From Streptomyces phaeolivaceus (GTDB taxonomy: Bacteria; Actinomycetota; Actinomycetes; Streptomycetales; Streptomycetaceae), in NCBI RefSeq assembly GCF_009184865.1, contig NZ_CP045096.1, forward strand, positions 6,386,001 through 6,450,000: DNA of 64,000 bases, read 5' to 3'. The notes beneath the pieces were generated by a model. The model saw nothing but the letters and a program-made list of their open reading frames with translations. It did not search any database and was not told the DNA's origin. Each line of letters starts with the position of its first letter. Position 1 is the stretch's first letter. Below are positions 33,942 to 42,943 of this stretch, in pieces. The position numbers and the translations under genes were made by a program.

Positions 33942-34970
33942 TCAGTCGACGGTGATCGAGTCCAGCTGCGCCCGCAGATACACATGGGAGTCGACCGGCG
34001 GGTGCGCCACCCGGCCGACCGGCGCGGGCACGGACTCGACGATCGTGCCCGGGGTGCACTCGCCGAAGTAGACCAGCGACATCAGCTCCTCGGCGGGCTC
34101 GTCGGCCGGCGGCGGCAGCACGCGATGGCGACCGGAACGCCAGCGGTCGCCCGTCCAACGGGACATCAGATCACCGATGTTGATGGTGAAGGCGTCCGGG
34201 TCGTAGGGGGCGTCCTCCCAGCCGCCCTCGTCCGTGAACACCTGGAGCCCGCCCTTGCCCGCCTGCCGGTCCAGGATCGTGACCGTGCCGAAGTCGGTGT
34301 GCGGGCCGATCCGGAACTGGCCCGGCGCCGGGTCCCCGACGACCTCCGTGCCCGGATACCAGTTGATGTTGAAGCCGTAGGTGGGATGGCTCATGTGCCG
34401 GGAGAAGAAGTCCGGTTCCAGGCCCAGTGCCTCACCGAGGAGCGAGAGCAGCAGGTTCTCCAGCTCGCCCATCCGCGCGAGGTACTCCTCGCACAGCGCC
34501 CGCAGCTCCGGCACCTCGCTCGGCCAGACGTTCGGCCGGTACCACTCCGCGTTCACCACCGGGTCGTCGAACGGCTCGTGTGTCGCGAACGTCAGCGACT
34601 CCTTCAGGTCCGGCGGCGTCTCCGTACCCTCCGAGTACCCGTTCGCCTCGGCCCCCGGCCCGAGCCAGCCGCGCCCGCCGACCTTCACCTCGTACGCCTG
34701 CTTGGCCTCGACCGGCAGCACGAAGAAGGCGCGGGCGGCCTCCCGGATACGCGTCCGGAGCCCCGGATCGACCCCATGACCGGTGACGAGAAGGAAACCG
34801 GCGGTCTGGAGCGCCTCGTCCACGGTCCGGGCGATCCGCGCACGCTCCTCGGGCCCACCGTCGGCCCAGGGCCGCAGGTCGATGGTGGGGATAGGGGGCC
34901 TACTGCTCGCTGTCACTGGCGTCTCCGTCGTCACTGGGATCTCCGCTGTCACGGGCGTCTCCGCTGTCAC
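33942..34970 (-). CDS. Isopenicillin N synthase-family 2-oxoglutarate/Fe(II) oxygenase
   Basis: 342 residues. HTDFGT (metal His and Asp), a second metal His in SGRHRVLPP and the RxS-type carboxylate site give the usual facial triad; IPTIDLRPW and TGHGVD are N-terminal family blocks. Substrate unknown; the family includes antibiotic, ethylene and gibberellin enzymes. The first 20 residues (ETPVTAEIPVTTETPVTA) are made by an 18-bp repeat that also codes the end of the overlapping deaminase gene (71 bp overlap), so the true start may be later, near residue 25. Confidence 0.85.
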   Translation of the reverse strand: MTAETPVTAEIPVTTETPVTASSRPPIPTIDLRPWADGGPEERARIARTVDEALQTAGFLLVTGHGVDPGLRTRIREAARAFFVLPVEAKQAYEVKVGGRGWLGPGAEANGYSEGTETPPDLKESLTFATHEPFDDPVVNAEWYRPNVWPSEVPELRALCEEYLARMGELENLLLSLLGEALGLEPDFFSRHMSHPTYGFNINWYPGTEVVGDPAPGQFRIGPHTDFGTVTILDRQAGKGGLQVFTDEGGWEDAPYDPDAFTINIGDLMSRWTGDRWRSGRHRVLPPPADEPAEELMSLVYFGECTPGTIVESVPAPVGRVAHPPVDSHVYLRAQLDSITVD

Positions 34971-35445
34971 TGGGGTCTCCGATGTCCTCGTTCCACAGGG
35001 CCGGGTGGTGGGCGACGAAGTCGCGCATCAGGGCCACGCACTCCGGGTCGTCCAGCACCAGGACCTCCACACCGTGCTCGGCCAGCCAGTCGTGCCCGCC
35101 GTGGAAGGTCGTGGCCTCCCCGATCACCACCCGCGAGATCCCGAACTGCCGCACCAGCCCGGAGCAGTACCAGCACGGCGAGAGCGTCGTCACCATCGTC
35201 GTACCGCGAAACGTCCGCTGCCGCCCCGCCGCGCGGAACGCCGCCGTCTCCGCGTGCGTGGACGGATCGCCGTCCTGCACCCGGCGGTTGCGCCCGCGCC
35301 CGAGCAGCGTCCCGTCCGCCGCGTAGAGCGCGGCCCCGATGGGGACCCCGCCCTCCGCGAGCCCGGCCCGCGCCTCCTCCACGGCGACGGCGAGCCACGC
35401 CCGCGCCCGTGCCTGGTCCATGACCTCGTCCGTGACGTCGTCCAT
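34900..35445 (-). CDS. Nucleoside/cytosine deaminase-family protein
   Basis: 181 residues, ATG at 35445. HAETAAF (zinc His and catalytic Glu) and PCWYC (two zinc Cys) are the cytidine-deaminase-fold motifs; the protein also has EHGVEVLVLDDPECVALM near the end, as in yeast-type cytosine deaminases and guanine deaminase-like proteins. It removes an amino group from a base or nucleoside. The tail (GDPSDSGDARDSGDPSDDGDASD) is low-complexity and coded by the shared 18-bp repeat. Confidence 0.87.
   Translation of the reverse strand: MDDVTDEVMDQARARAWLAVAVEEARAGLAEGGVPIGAALYAADGTLLGRGRNRRVQDGDPSTHAETAAFRAAGRQRTFRGTTMVTTLSPCWYCSGLVRQFGISRVVIGEATTFHGGHDWLAEHGVEVLVLDDPECVALMRDFVAHHPALWNEDIGDPSDSGDARDSGDPSDDGDASDSEQ
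34911..34982. repeat. 18-bp repeat at a gene overlap, read in two frames
   Basis: Four copies of a unit like TGTCACTGGGGTCTCCGC. On the minus strand one frame gives the ETPVTA steps of the oxygenase N-terminus and another the GDPSDS steps of the deaminase C-terminus. Confidence 0.85.
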
Positions 35446-35474
35446 GGCCCCACTCTGCCCGCGACACGCCGTGC

Positions 35475-36044
35475 TCACGTGCGCGGCGCCGCCCCCGTGT
35501 CGCCCGTCGGACACATGAGCCGGGTGAGACAGGTGTGCAGCAGGCCCGCCCCCGCGCCCGCCGCCTTCGCCAACTGCCCCACCACGGTGGCGATCCCGCC
35601 CGCCGCGCCCTGCACGAGCACGGTCTCACCGGCCCGCAGCCGCCCCACCGTGTGCACGAGCGCGTACGCCGTCGGCAGCACGGTCGGCAGCGTGGCGCCC
35701 GTCCGCAGGCCGACGCCCTCGGGCAGCGGGAAGACGGTCGCCGCGTCGGCCACCGCGACCTCCGCGTACGCGCCCGCGTCCGTCAGCGCGGTGACCTGCT
35801 GTCCGACGCTCAGCCCCGTGACGCCGGCGCCGAGCGCGCGCACCCGTCCGGAGACCTCAAGGCCGGGGCGGTAGGGGAGCGCGGGGACCCGGTAGCCCTC
35901 GGCGCGGGCCTTGAGATCGGCGAAGTTCACCCCGGCGTACGCCACTTCGACGCCCACCTGCCCCGGTCCGGGCTCGGGGGCCTCCGCCTCCACCACCTTC
36001 AGGACCTCGGGATCGCCGTACTCCTGGAACTCGATCGCGCGCAT
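35475..36044 (-). pseudogene. Truncated quinone oxidoreductase (MDR family)
   Basis: 189 codons. MRAIEFQEYGDPEVLKVVEA...YAGVNFADLKARAEGY...LPYRPGLEVSGRVRALGAGV...GQQVTAL is the N-terminal catalytic domain of zinc-free MDR quinone reductases, and VLVQGAAGGIATVVGQLAKAAGA is the first part of the NADPH-binding Rossmann fold. The rest (about 130 residues) is missing: after the second helix the frame runs into unrelated residues and stops. It cannot bind cofactor properly. It is divergent from an ArsR regulator, its likely former controller. Confidence 0.8.
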
Positions 36045-36078
36045 ACCGGACTCCCGCTCGGCCGGCTGAAGGACACGA

Positions 36079-36130
36079 GTGTTCAACGGAAAGCGAACAC
36101 TGGCGAGTGTAAGGTTCTCATCGAACACTC
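36079..36130. promoter_or_regulatory. Inverted repeats between the quinone reductase remnant and ArsR
   Basis: GTGTTC (36079-36084) with GAACAC (36095-36100), and GAGTGT (36105-36110) with ACACTC (36125-36130). Two overlapping sets of GTGTTC-type half sites in the divergent promoter region, fitting an ArsR-family operator. Confidence 0.55.
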
Positions 36131-36180
36131 TGCAAGGCGCGCACGCTCCACGGGAGGAGCGGGACGGGGGAGAGACGGGC

Positions 36181-36507
36181 ATGGCGGAACGCGCCGGTCA
36201 CCGGGCGGCCCCGGAACACACCCACCCCGACGACGTCCCGGTCCTCACCGCCCTCGCGGCCCTCGCCGATCCCGTACGCGTCACGCTGGTGCGGGAGTTG
36301 GCGGGCTCGTCGGTCTGGACCCGTAGCTGCGGCAGCTTCGACGTACCGGTCGGCAAGGCGGCGCTCAGCCACCACTTCTCGGTGCTGCGCGGCGCGGGGC
36401 TCGTCGAGCAGCGCGACGAGGGCGCCAAGCGCGTCAACCGGCTGCGCCGCGAGGAGTTCGACGCCCGCTTCCCGGGCCTGCTGGGCCTCGTCCTGCGCGA
36501 GGACTGA
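36181..36507 (+). CDS. ArsR-family regulator
   Basis: 108 residues. ALAALADPVRVTLVREL and KAALSHHFSVLRGAGLVEQRDEGAKRVNRLRREEFDARFPGLL form the ArsR winged helix. No metal-binding CxC pair, only one Cys (RSCGS), so it may respond to redox or a small molecule. Divergent from the truncated quinone reductase; such pairs usually control the reductase. Confidence 0.85.
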   Translation: MAERAGHRAAPEHTHPDDVPVLTALAALADPVRVTLVRELAGSSVWTRSCGSFDVPVGKAALSHHFSVLRGAGLVEQRDEGAKRVNRLRREEFDARFPGLLGLVLRED

Positions 36508-36516
36508 GGGCCCGCG

Positions 36517-36960
36517 TCAGTCCTGGCCGCCCTTCTTTCCCTCCCCCTGGTCGCCCTGGTCGCCCTTGTTCGGGCCGTCCTCCTCCTGCCGCTTCAGCTC
36601 CTCCTCGCGGCGGCGGAGGTCGGCCTCCCAGCTCTTGAGCAGGGCCTCGTCCTTCTGCGCGTCCTCCCGCTCGTTGTCCTCGGAGAGGGACTTCAGGAAC
36701 TCGGGGTTGTCGTCGGGGGCGACGTACTGGGTACGCCGGTCGCGGTGCCACTCGGAGGGCGTACGACCACCGGCGGGGGCGTTGCGGAGCTTGCCCGCGG
36801 CGAGCCAGGCGATCGGGCCGACGATCCAGAAGAGCAGGATGATGAAGACCCAGGCGATCTTCGGCAGGTGCTTCGCCTCGTCCTCGGGGGTGTTGAGGCA
36901 GTCGATGAACGCGTAGATCGTCAGCGCCAGCGGCACGAGGTACATCAACACCCTGAGCAT
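36517..36960 (-). CDS. PLDc_N-domain membrane protein
   Basis: 147 residues, ATG at 36960 after AGGGGGCTG. VLMYLVPLALTIYAFIDCLN and WVFIILLFWIVGPIAWLAAGK are two membrane segments of the PLDc_N (cardiolipin synthase N-terminal) domain; the C-terminal 80 residues are a Glu/Lys/Arg-rich coiled coil and Gly/Lys tail in the cytoplasm. Function unknown. Convergent with ArsR, divergent from mqnL. Confidence 0.85.
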   Translation of the reverse strand: MLRVLMYLVPLALTIYAFIDCLNTPEDEAKHLPKIAWVFIILLFWIVGPIAWLAAGKLRNAPAGGRTPSEWHRDRRTQYVAPDDNPEFLKSLSEDNEREDAQKDEALLKSWEADLRRREEELKRQEEDGPNKGDQGDQGEGKKGGQD

Positions 36961-37063
36961 GGAACAGCCCCCTGGAAGCGGCGGTGGGTCGGTGTACGGC
37001 CCCCGGAAGTGACGGCGGGGCCGTGCGCCGGGCCCCGTGACGGGGCCAGGGTAGCCCCTCGGG

Positions 37064-37069
37064 GATACT
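37064..37069 (+). promoter_or_regulatory. -10 element, probable leaderless start of mqnL
   Basis: GATACT lies 7 nt before the ATG at 37077, too close for a leader with ribosome binding site; none is seen. Confidence 0.5.
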
Positions 37070-37076
37070 TGACCCC

Positions 37077-38534
37077 ATGGCTTACGACGATCTTCGCTCC
37101 CTGCTCCGCGCACTGGAGCGCGAGGGCGATCTCAAGCGCATCAAGGCCGAAGTCGACCCCTACCTGGAGGTCGGGGAGATCGTCGACCGGGTGAACAAGG
37201 CCGGCGGCCCCGCCCTGCTCTTCGAGAACGTGAAGGGCTCCAAGATGCCCCTCGCGATGAACGTCTTCGGCACCGACCGCCGCCTGCTGAAGGCCCTCGG
37301 CCTGAAGTCGTACGGCGAGATCAGCGAGAAGATCGGCGGTCTGCTCAAGCCTGAGCTGCCGCAGGGCTTCGTCGGTGTGCGCGAGGCGTTCGGGAAGCTC
37401 GGCGCGATGACGCATGTCCCGCCGAAGAAGGTGAAGCCGGACAGCGCGCCCGTCCAGGAGGTGGTCCTCCAGGGCGACGACGTGGACCTGGACCAGCTCC
37501 CGGCCCTCTTCACCTGGCCGAAGGACGGCGGCTCCTTCTTCAACCTCGGGCTCACCCACACCAAGCACCCCGAGACCGGCGTTCGCAACCTCGGCCTCTA
37601 CCGCCTCCAGCGCCACGACAAGCGCACCATCGGCATGCACTGGCAGATCCACAAGGACAGCCGCAACCACTACCAGGTCGCCGCGAAGCGCGGTGAACGG
37701 CTGCCGGTCGCCATCGCCTTCGGCTGCCCGCCCGCCGTGACGTACGCCTCCACCGCCCCGCTCCCCGGTGACATCGACGAGTACCTGTTCGCCGGGTTCG
37801 TCTCGGGCAAGCGGATCGAGATGGTCGACTGCAAGACGGTGCCGCTGCAGGTGCCGGCGCAGGCGGAGGTCGTGATCGAGGGCTGGCTGGAGCCCGGCGA
37901 GATGCTCCCCGAGGGCCCGTTCGGCGACCACACCGGCTTCTACACCCCGCAGGAACCGTTCCCCGCGCTGAAGATCGACTGTGTGACGATGCGGAAGCGG
38001 CCGTTGCTCCAGTCGATCGTGGTGGGTCGGCCGCCGACGGAGGACGGTCCGCTGGGGCGGGCGACGGAACGCTTCTTCCTGCCCTTGTTGAAGATCATCG
38101 TGCCGGACATCGTGGACTACCACCTTCCCGAGGCGGGCGGCTTCCACAACTGCGCGATCATCTCGATCGACAAGAAGTACCCCAAGCACGCGCAGAAGGT
38201 CATGCACGCGATCTGGGGCGCCCACATGATGTCCCTGACCAAGCTGATCGTGGTCGTCGACTCCGACTGCGACGTCCACGACCTCCACGAGGTCGCCTGG
38301 CGGGCACTGGGCAACACGGACTACGCCCGCGACCTGTCGATCGTCGAGGGCCCGGTGGACCATCTGGACCACGCCTCCTACCAGCAGTTCTGGGGCGGCA
38401 AGGCGGGCATCGACGCCACGAGGAAGTGGGTCGAGGAGGGCTACACCCGGGACGGGGGCTGGCCGGACATGGTCGAGTCGGACCCGGCCACGGCGGCGCT
38501 CGTCGACCGCCGCTGGAAGGAGTACGGCCTGTGA
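37077..38534 (+). CDS. mqnL: Menaquinone biosynthesis decarboxylase, UbiD family
   Basis: 485 residues, full UbiD length. Prenylated-FMN-dependent decarboxylase that acts after prenylation in the futalosine route (1,4-dihydroxy-6-naphthoate branch). Seen: GPALLFENVKG, the FMN/Mn region NLGLYRLQRHDKRTIGMHWQ, and EGPFGDHTGFY with the conserved Glu-Asp. GTG of mqnP overlaps its TGA by 4 bp (operon). The cofactor comes from the UbiX-like mqnM 1.8 kb downstream. Confidence 0.93.
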   Translation: MAYDDLRSLLRALEREGDLKRIKAEVDPYLEVGEIVDRVNKAGGPALLFENVKGSKMPLAMNVFGTDRRLLKALGLKSYGEISEKIGGLLKPELPQGFVGVREAFGKLGAMTHVPPKKVKPDSAPVQEVVLQGDDVDLDQLPALFTWPKDGGSFFNLGLTHTKHPETGVRNLGLYRLQRHDKRTIGMHWQIHKDSRNHYQVAAKRGERLPVAIAFGCPPAVTYASTAPLPGDIDEYLFAGFVSGKRIEMVDCKTVPLQVPAQAEVVIEGWLEPGEMLPEGPFGDHTGFYTPQEPFPALKIDCVTMRKRPLLQSIVVGRPPTEDGPLGRATERFFLPLLKIIVPDIVDYHLPEAGGFHNCAIISIDKKYPKHAQKVMHAIWGAHMMSLTKLIVVVDSDCDVHDLHEVAWRALGNTDYARDLSIVEGPVDHLDHASYQQFWGGKAGIDATRKWVEEGYTRDGGWPDMVESDPATAALVDRRWKEYGL

Positions 38535-39436
38535 GCAGCGCCTCCGCCGCGATCCCGCAGCAGCCGGGGCGCACCAAGGCCTTCCTCCGCCTGGTGATGA
38601 TCGAACACTCGATCTTCGCGCTGCCCTTCGCGTACATCGCCGCGCTCACCGCCATGTTCCAGCTGGACGGCAACATCCACTGGGCGCGGCTGCTGCTGGT
38701 CACCATCTGCATGGTGGGGCTGCGGACGTTCGCGATGGCGGTGAACCGGATCATCGACCGCGAGATCGACGCCCGCAATCCGCGTACGGCGCAGCGTGAG
38801 CTGGTGACCGGGGCGATGTCGGTGCGGCACGCCTGGACGGGCGCGCTGATCGCGGTCGTGATCTTCCTCGGCTCGGCGGCGCTGCTGAACCCGCTCTGCC
38901 TGGCGCTCGCCCCCGTCGCCGTGATCCCGATGGTGGTCTACCCCTACGGCAAACGCTTCACGAACTACCCGCAGGCCATCCTGGGCCTCGCCCAGGCCAT
39001 GGGGCCGGTGGGCGGATGGCTCGCGATCACGGGTTCCTGGTCCTGGGACGCGGTCGTCCTCGGTCTGGCCGTCGGCATCTGGATCGGCGGCTTCGACCTG
39101 ATCTATGCCTGTCAGGACGTCGACTCCGACCGCGAGTCCGGCGTTCTGTCGGTCCCGGCGCGCTTCGGCATCCCGGCGGCGGTGTGGGCGGCGAGGGTGT
39201 GCCACGCGCTGACCACGGCCCTGTTCATCTGGTACGCGATCCTGACCGACGCGGGGGCGTTCCTGTGGCTGGGGTTGGCGATCGTCGCGGGCGCGTTCGT
39301 GTACGAGCACACGATCGTCCGGCCGCACGACCTGTCGCGCCTGAACCGGGCGTTCTTCTCGGTCAACGGGTTCATCGGGATCGCGTTGTTCGTGTGTGCG
39401 CTGCTGGATCTGGTGGTGCGGGGGTTGACCGTCTAG
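38531..39436 (+). CDS. mqnP: Menaquinone pathway polyprenyltransferase, UbiA family
   Basis: 301 residues, about eight membrane helices. The two Asp-rich Mg-diphosphate motifs are NRIIDREIDARN (about residue 70-81) and DVDSDRESG (about 195-203). It joins the polyprenyl chain to the naphthoate. GTG start coupled to mqnL. A 135-bp dispersed palindrome follows the stop. Confidence 0.93.
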   Translation: MSSASAAIPQQPGRTKAFLRLVMIEHSIFALPFAYIAALTAMFQLDGNIHWARLLLVTICMVGLRTFAMAVNRIIDREIDARNPRTAQRELVTGAMSVRHAWTGALIAVVIFLGSAALLNPLCLALAPVAVIPMVVYPYGKRFTNYPQAILGLAQAMGPVGGWLAITGSWSWDAVVLGLAVGIWIGGFDLIYACQDVDSDRESGVLSVPARFGIPAAVWAARVCHALTTALFIWYAILTDAGAFLWLGLAIVAGAFVYEHTIVRPHDLSRLNRAFFSVNGFIGIALFVCALLDLVVRGLTV

Positions 39437-39481
39437 GGGTGATGATCGCCTGAGGGGTCGGGGGCGCGGGTGCGTCGGCGG

Positions 39482-39616
39482 GTGCGGCTCCGGTGGGGCT
39501 TCTCGCGCAGTTCCCCGCGCCCCTGAAAGAACAGGCCCCCGCGGGCCTGAAAAGCATTGGGGCGCAGCCCCTGCTTTTCAGGGGCGCGGGGAACTGCGCG
39601 ACCAGCCCCCAACCAC
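39482..39616. repeat. Dispersed Streptomyces palindrome, copy A
   Basis: Ends GCGCAGTTCCCCGCGCCCCTG (21 bases given as GCGCAGTTCCCCGCGCCCCT plus G) and its reverse complement, with an inner hairpin (CAGGGGC…). Sits between the convergent mqnP and rhomboid genes and could end both transcripts. Confidence 0.8.
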
Positions 39617-39671
39617 CCGCACTCGCCGACGCACCCGCACCCGCGCCCCCGAGCTATGCCGCACCCCCGAG

Positions 39672-40289
39672 CTATGCCGCGCCCCCAGGGACCCGGCGGC
39701 GGAACAGGAACGCCGCCACCACCCCCGTCACCAGCCCGATCAGATGACCCTGCCAGCTGATGCCGGTCTCCGTGGGGGCGATGCCTCCGAGGATCGAGCC
39801 GCCCCACACCGCCGCGACCAGCACCCCCACCGCGACCCCCAGCAACCGCCGCTCGACGAAGCCGGTGACGACGAGGAAGCCGAAGAGGCCGAAGACGACG
39901 CCGGACGCCCCCGCCGTGTTCGTGTTGTCCGGGGATATCAGCCACACCCCCAGCCCGTCCGCGACGATGATCAGCGCGCACACGGCAAGGAACCGGCGCA
40001 ACCCGCCGAGCGCCGAGAGGAACCCCAGCACCAGCAGCGGCACGCTGTTCGCCGCGACATGGCCGAACCCGAAGTGGATGAAGGACGCCGGCACGACATC
40101 CACCAGCTCCGGCACCGACCGCGGCACGATCCCGAACTCGTCCAGCGAGTGCCCCGTCGCCACATCGATCACTTCGAGCAGCCACAGCAACGCCACCCAG
40201 CCCACCATCAGCCTGGCCGCGGCCTTCGCACGGTCCCCGCGCGACCACTCCCGCTCCGGACTCAGCGCCCCACGTACTCCACCAGCCAT
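39672..40289 (-). CDS. Rhomboid-family intramembrane serine protease
   Basis: 205 residues, ATG at 40289. Six membrane segments. HFGFGHVAANSVPLLVLG (segment with the oxyanion-hole Asn), GASGVVFGLFG with the nucleophile Ser, and ISWQGHLIGLVTG with the catalytic His. Cuts membrane-anchored substrates; target unknown. It interrupts the mqn genes on the opposite strand. Confidence 0.92.
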   Translation of the reverse strand: MAGGVRGALSPEREWSRGDRAKAAARLMVGWVALLWLLEVIDVATGHSLDEFGIVPRSVPELVDVVPASFIHFGFGHVAANSVPLLVLGFLSALGGLRRFLAVCALIIVADGLGVWLISPDNTNTAGASGVVFGLFGFLVVTGFVERRLLGVAVGVLVAAVWGGSILGGIAPTETGISWQGHLIGLVTGVVAAFLFRRRVPGGAA

Positions 40290-40366
40290 GTCGAACCCCC
40301 GCTCAACTCGTCCCCTCCGGGAAACGGCCGTGCCCCCTTGACCGGTTCCCGTCCCGCGCCGCCGGA

Positions 40367-40372
40367 TAGGCT
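40367..40372 (+). promoter_or_regulatory. -10 element, probable leaderless start of mqnM
   Basis: TAGGCT 7 nt before the GTG at 40380. Confidence 0.5.
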
Positions 40373-40379
40373 CGGTGTC

Positions 40380-41072
40380 GTGAACCCAGTCAAGCCAGGA
40401 GAGACGCCGCGTACGCCTTGGATCGTAGGGGTGTCCGGCGCATCCGGCACCCCATACGCCGCGGCGGTGCTCCGCGCGCTCCTCGCCGCCGGCGAGCGTG
40501 TCGACCTCGTGGTGTCCCGGGCCTCGCGGCTGACCCTGCTGGACGAGACGGGCATCTCCTTCCGCGACGCGCACTGGCGCGACGACCTGCGCGAATGGCT
40601 GGCCCGCGGCGCCGACGGCAAACCCGGCACGTTCGCCGTGGACCTCGACGGCGACCGCGTACGGCACTGGAGCGCGGGCGACCTGGCCGCCGGTCCGTCC
40701 TCCGGCTCGTACCCGGTCAAGGGCATGCTGATCGTCCCCGCGTCGACGGCGTGCGTCGCGGGCGTGGCCCTGGGGCTGAGCAAGGACCTGCTCCAGCGGG
40801 CGGCGAGTGTGACCCTCAAGGAGGGACGGCGCCTGGTGGTCGCCGTACGCGAGACGCCGTTGAACGGGCAGACCCTGCGGCACCTGGTGACCCTGGACGA
40901 GGCGGGCGCGACCGTACTGCCCGCGTCCCCGGCGTTCTACGCGGGCGCCACCCACATCCAGGACCTGGTGGACTTCGTCGCCGGACGGGCGCTGGACGCG
41001 GCGGGCGTTCCGCACGCCCTGTACCGGCGCTGGGAGGGCGACGTGGGCGGAGCGCGTTCCGCCGACAGGTGA
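40380..41072 (+). CDS. mqnM: UbiX-family flavin prenyltransferase of the menaquinone pathway
   Basis: 230 residues, GTG start. WIVGVSGASGTPYAAAVLRAL is the FMN-binding N-terminus, KGMLIVPASTACVAGVALGLS the prenyl/phosphate site, RRLVVAVRETPLN the conserved Arg-Glu loop. It makes the prenylated FMN used by the UbiD-type mqnL. A region at residue about 60-100 (DLREWLARGADGKPG...) is longer than in E. coli UbiX. Confidence 0.92.
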   Translation: MNPVKPGETPRTPWIVGVSGASGTPYAAAVLRALLAAGERVDLVVSRASRLTLLDETGISFRDAHWRDDLREWLARGADGKPGTFAVDLDGDRVRHWSAGDLAAGPSSGSYPVKGMLIVPASTACVAGVALGLSKDLLQRAASVTLKEGRRLVVAVRETPLNGQTLRHLVTLDEAGATVLPASPAFYAGATHIQDLVDFVAGRALDAAGVPHALYRRWEGDVGGARSADR

Positions 41073-41167
41073 CACCTCCGACGGGCGGTCTTTCCCCCGG
41101 CCCCTCGCACCACAACGCATCACGCAGCACCTACAACGCAACTCTTCAGCGGAAGGCAACCGATCGC

Positions 41168-41623
41168 ATGGACGCGGTGGACAGGCAGCTCATCCAGGCC
41201 CTGAGGGAGAACGGCCGGGCCTCCTACGCGGAGCTGGGGCGCCTCGTCGGTCTGTCGGGACCCAGTGTCACCGACCGCATCAACCGGCTGGAGGCGGCCG
41301 GTGTCATCACCGGATATCGCGCCACCGTCAACGCGGCCTCCCTCGGCCTCGGCGTGACCGCGCTCATCGGTATCTCCCTCTCCGACGCCGCCGACCACGA
41401 GGACGTGGCGAACCGGCTGCGGGAGCTGGCCGAGATCGAGGACTGCTGGTTCATCGCGGGCGACGACTCGTACATGCTCAAGGTGCGCGCCCCCGACGTC
41501 GACGGCCTGGAGAAGACCATCCGCCGGCTCTCCGGCACGAAGGGCGTCTCACGGACCCGTACGACGATCATCCTCTCCACGAAGTGGGAGAACCGGGTGG
41601 GTGAGCTGCCGGAGGAGGAGTAG
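41168..41623 (+). CDS. Lrp/AsnC-family regulator
   Basis: 151 residues. MDAVDRQLIQALRENGRASYAELGRLVGLSGPSVTDRINRLEAAGVI is the HTH; the C-terminal RAM domain (YRATVNAASLGLGVTALIGI...CWFIAGDDSYMLKVRA) binds an amino acid or similar ligand. It lies between mqnM and mqnE in the same direction, so it may control menaquinone genes; no operator was identified. Confidence 0.9.
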   Translation: MDAVDRQLIQALRENGRASYAELGRLVGLSGPSVTDRINRLEAAGVITGYRATVNAASLGLGVTALIGISLSDAADHEDVANRLRELAEIEDCWFIAGDDSYMLKVRAPDVDGLEKTIRRLSGTKGVSRTRTTIILSTKWENRVGELPEEE

Positions 41624-41694
41624 GAGGAGGAGTGGGGGGAGCGTAGGCGTACGGTTGCGGGAGTTTGTCGGTGAGGACGAGGAAAGGCGGAGGC

Positions 41695-42858
41695 ATGGAC
41701 GTCGGGCTCAAGCGCGAGCTGGAGGAGAAGGTCCGCTCCGGTGAGCGGCTGACCCGTGAGGACGGCATCGCGCTCTACGAGTCGGACGATCTGGCCTGGC
41801 TGGGCGGTCTGGCGCACGAGGTGCGGACGCGGAAGAACGGCGACGTCGTCCACTTCAACGTCAACCGCCACCTCAACATGACCAATGTGTGCACCGCCTC
41901 CTGCGCGTACTGCTCCTTCCAGCGCAAGCCGGGGGAGAAGGACGCGTACACGATGCGGATCGAGGAGGCGGTGAAACTCGCCAAGGCGATGGAGGGCGAG
42001 AACCTCACCGAGCTGCACATCGTCAACGGCCTGCACCCGAACCTTCCGTGGCGCTACTACCCGCGCTCCCTGAAGGAGCTGAAGGCCGCCCTCCCGAACG
42101 TCTCGATGAAGGCCTTCACGGCCACGGAGATCCACCACTTCGAGACGATCAGCGGTCTGTCGGCGTCGGAGATCCTGGACGAGCTGATCGACGCGGGGCT
42201 GGAGTCCCTGACGGGCGGCGGCGCGGAGATCTTCGACTGGGAGGTCCGGCAGCACATCGTCGACCACCGCACGCACTGGGAGGACTGGTCGCGGATCCAC
42301 CGCCTGGCGCACGAGAAGGGGCTCAAGACCCCCTGCACCATGCTGTACGGCCACATCGAGGAGCCCCGCCACCGCGTCGACCACGTCCTGCGCCTGCGTG
42401 AACTCCAGGACGAGACGAACGGCTTCCAGGTCTTCATCCCGCTGCGCTACCAGCACGACTTCGTGGACATGCAGGACGGCAAGGTACGCAACCGGCTTCA
42501 GGCACGGACGCAGATGGCGACCGGCGCCGAGGCGCTGAAGACCTTCGCGGTCTCCCGGCTGCTCTTCGACAACGTGCCGCACGTCAAGGTCTTCTGGGTC
42601 ATGCACGGCGTCCAGACGGCCCAACTGGCCCTCCAGCACGGCGCCGACGACATGGACGGCTCGGTGGTCGAGTACAAGATCACCCACGACGCGGACAACT
42701 ACGGCACGCCGAACAAGCTGACCCGCGAGGACCTCCTGGACCTCATCCGCGACGCCGGCTTCCGCCCCGTCGAACGCAACACGCGGTACGAGATCATCCG
42801 CGAGTACGAGGGTCCGGACCCGACCCGCCGAGAGTCCCCTCAGCCGATGCGGGTCTGA
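41695..42858 (+). CDS. mqnE: Aminofutalosine synthase (radical SAM)
   Basis: 387 residues; ATG at 41695 after GGCGGAGG. CTASCAYCSF is the CxxxCxxC 4Fe-4S/SAM motif at about residue 66-73. The enzyme joins 3-[(1-carboxyvinyl)oxy]benzoate (made by MqnA) to adenosine from SAM to give 6-amino-6-deoxyfutalosine. LHIVNGLHPNLPW and TATEIHHFE are family-specific blocks. It has its own promoter region (TACGGT at 41650). Confidence 0.95.
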   Translation: MDVGLKRELEEKVRSGERLTREDGIALYESDDLAWLGGLAHEVRTRKNGDVVHFNVNRHLNMTNVCTASCAYCSFQRKPGEKDAYTMRIEEAVKLAKAMEGENLTELHIVNGLHPNLPWRYYPRSLKELKAALPNVSMKAFTATEIHHFETISGLSASEILDELIDAGLESLTGGGAEIFDWEVRQHIVDHRTHWEDWSRIHRLAHEKGLKTPCTMLYGHIEEPRHRVDHVLRLRELQDETNGFQVFIPLRYQHDFVDMQDGKVRNRLQARTQMATGAEALKTFAVSRLLFDNVPHVKVFWVMHGVQTAQLALQHGADDMDGSVVEYKITHDADNYGTPNKLTREDLLDLIRDAGFRPVERNTRYEIIREYEGPDPTRRESPQPMRV

Positions 42859-42943
42859 CGCGGGCGTGATCGATTCCCCGCGCCCTTCAGGGGCGCGGGG
42901 CGGCGGGGGCGGATCTCTCTTGAGCGGAGCGGTGCGTAATGGC

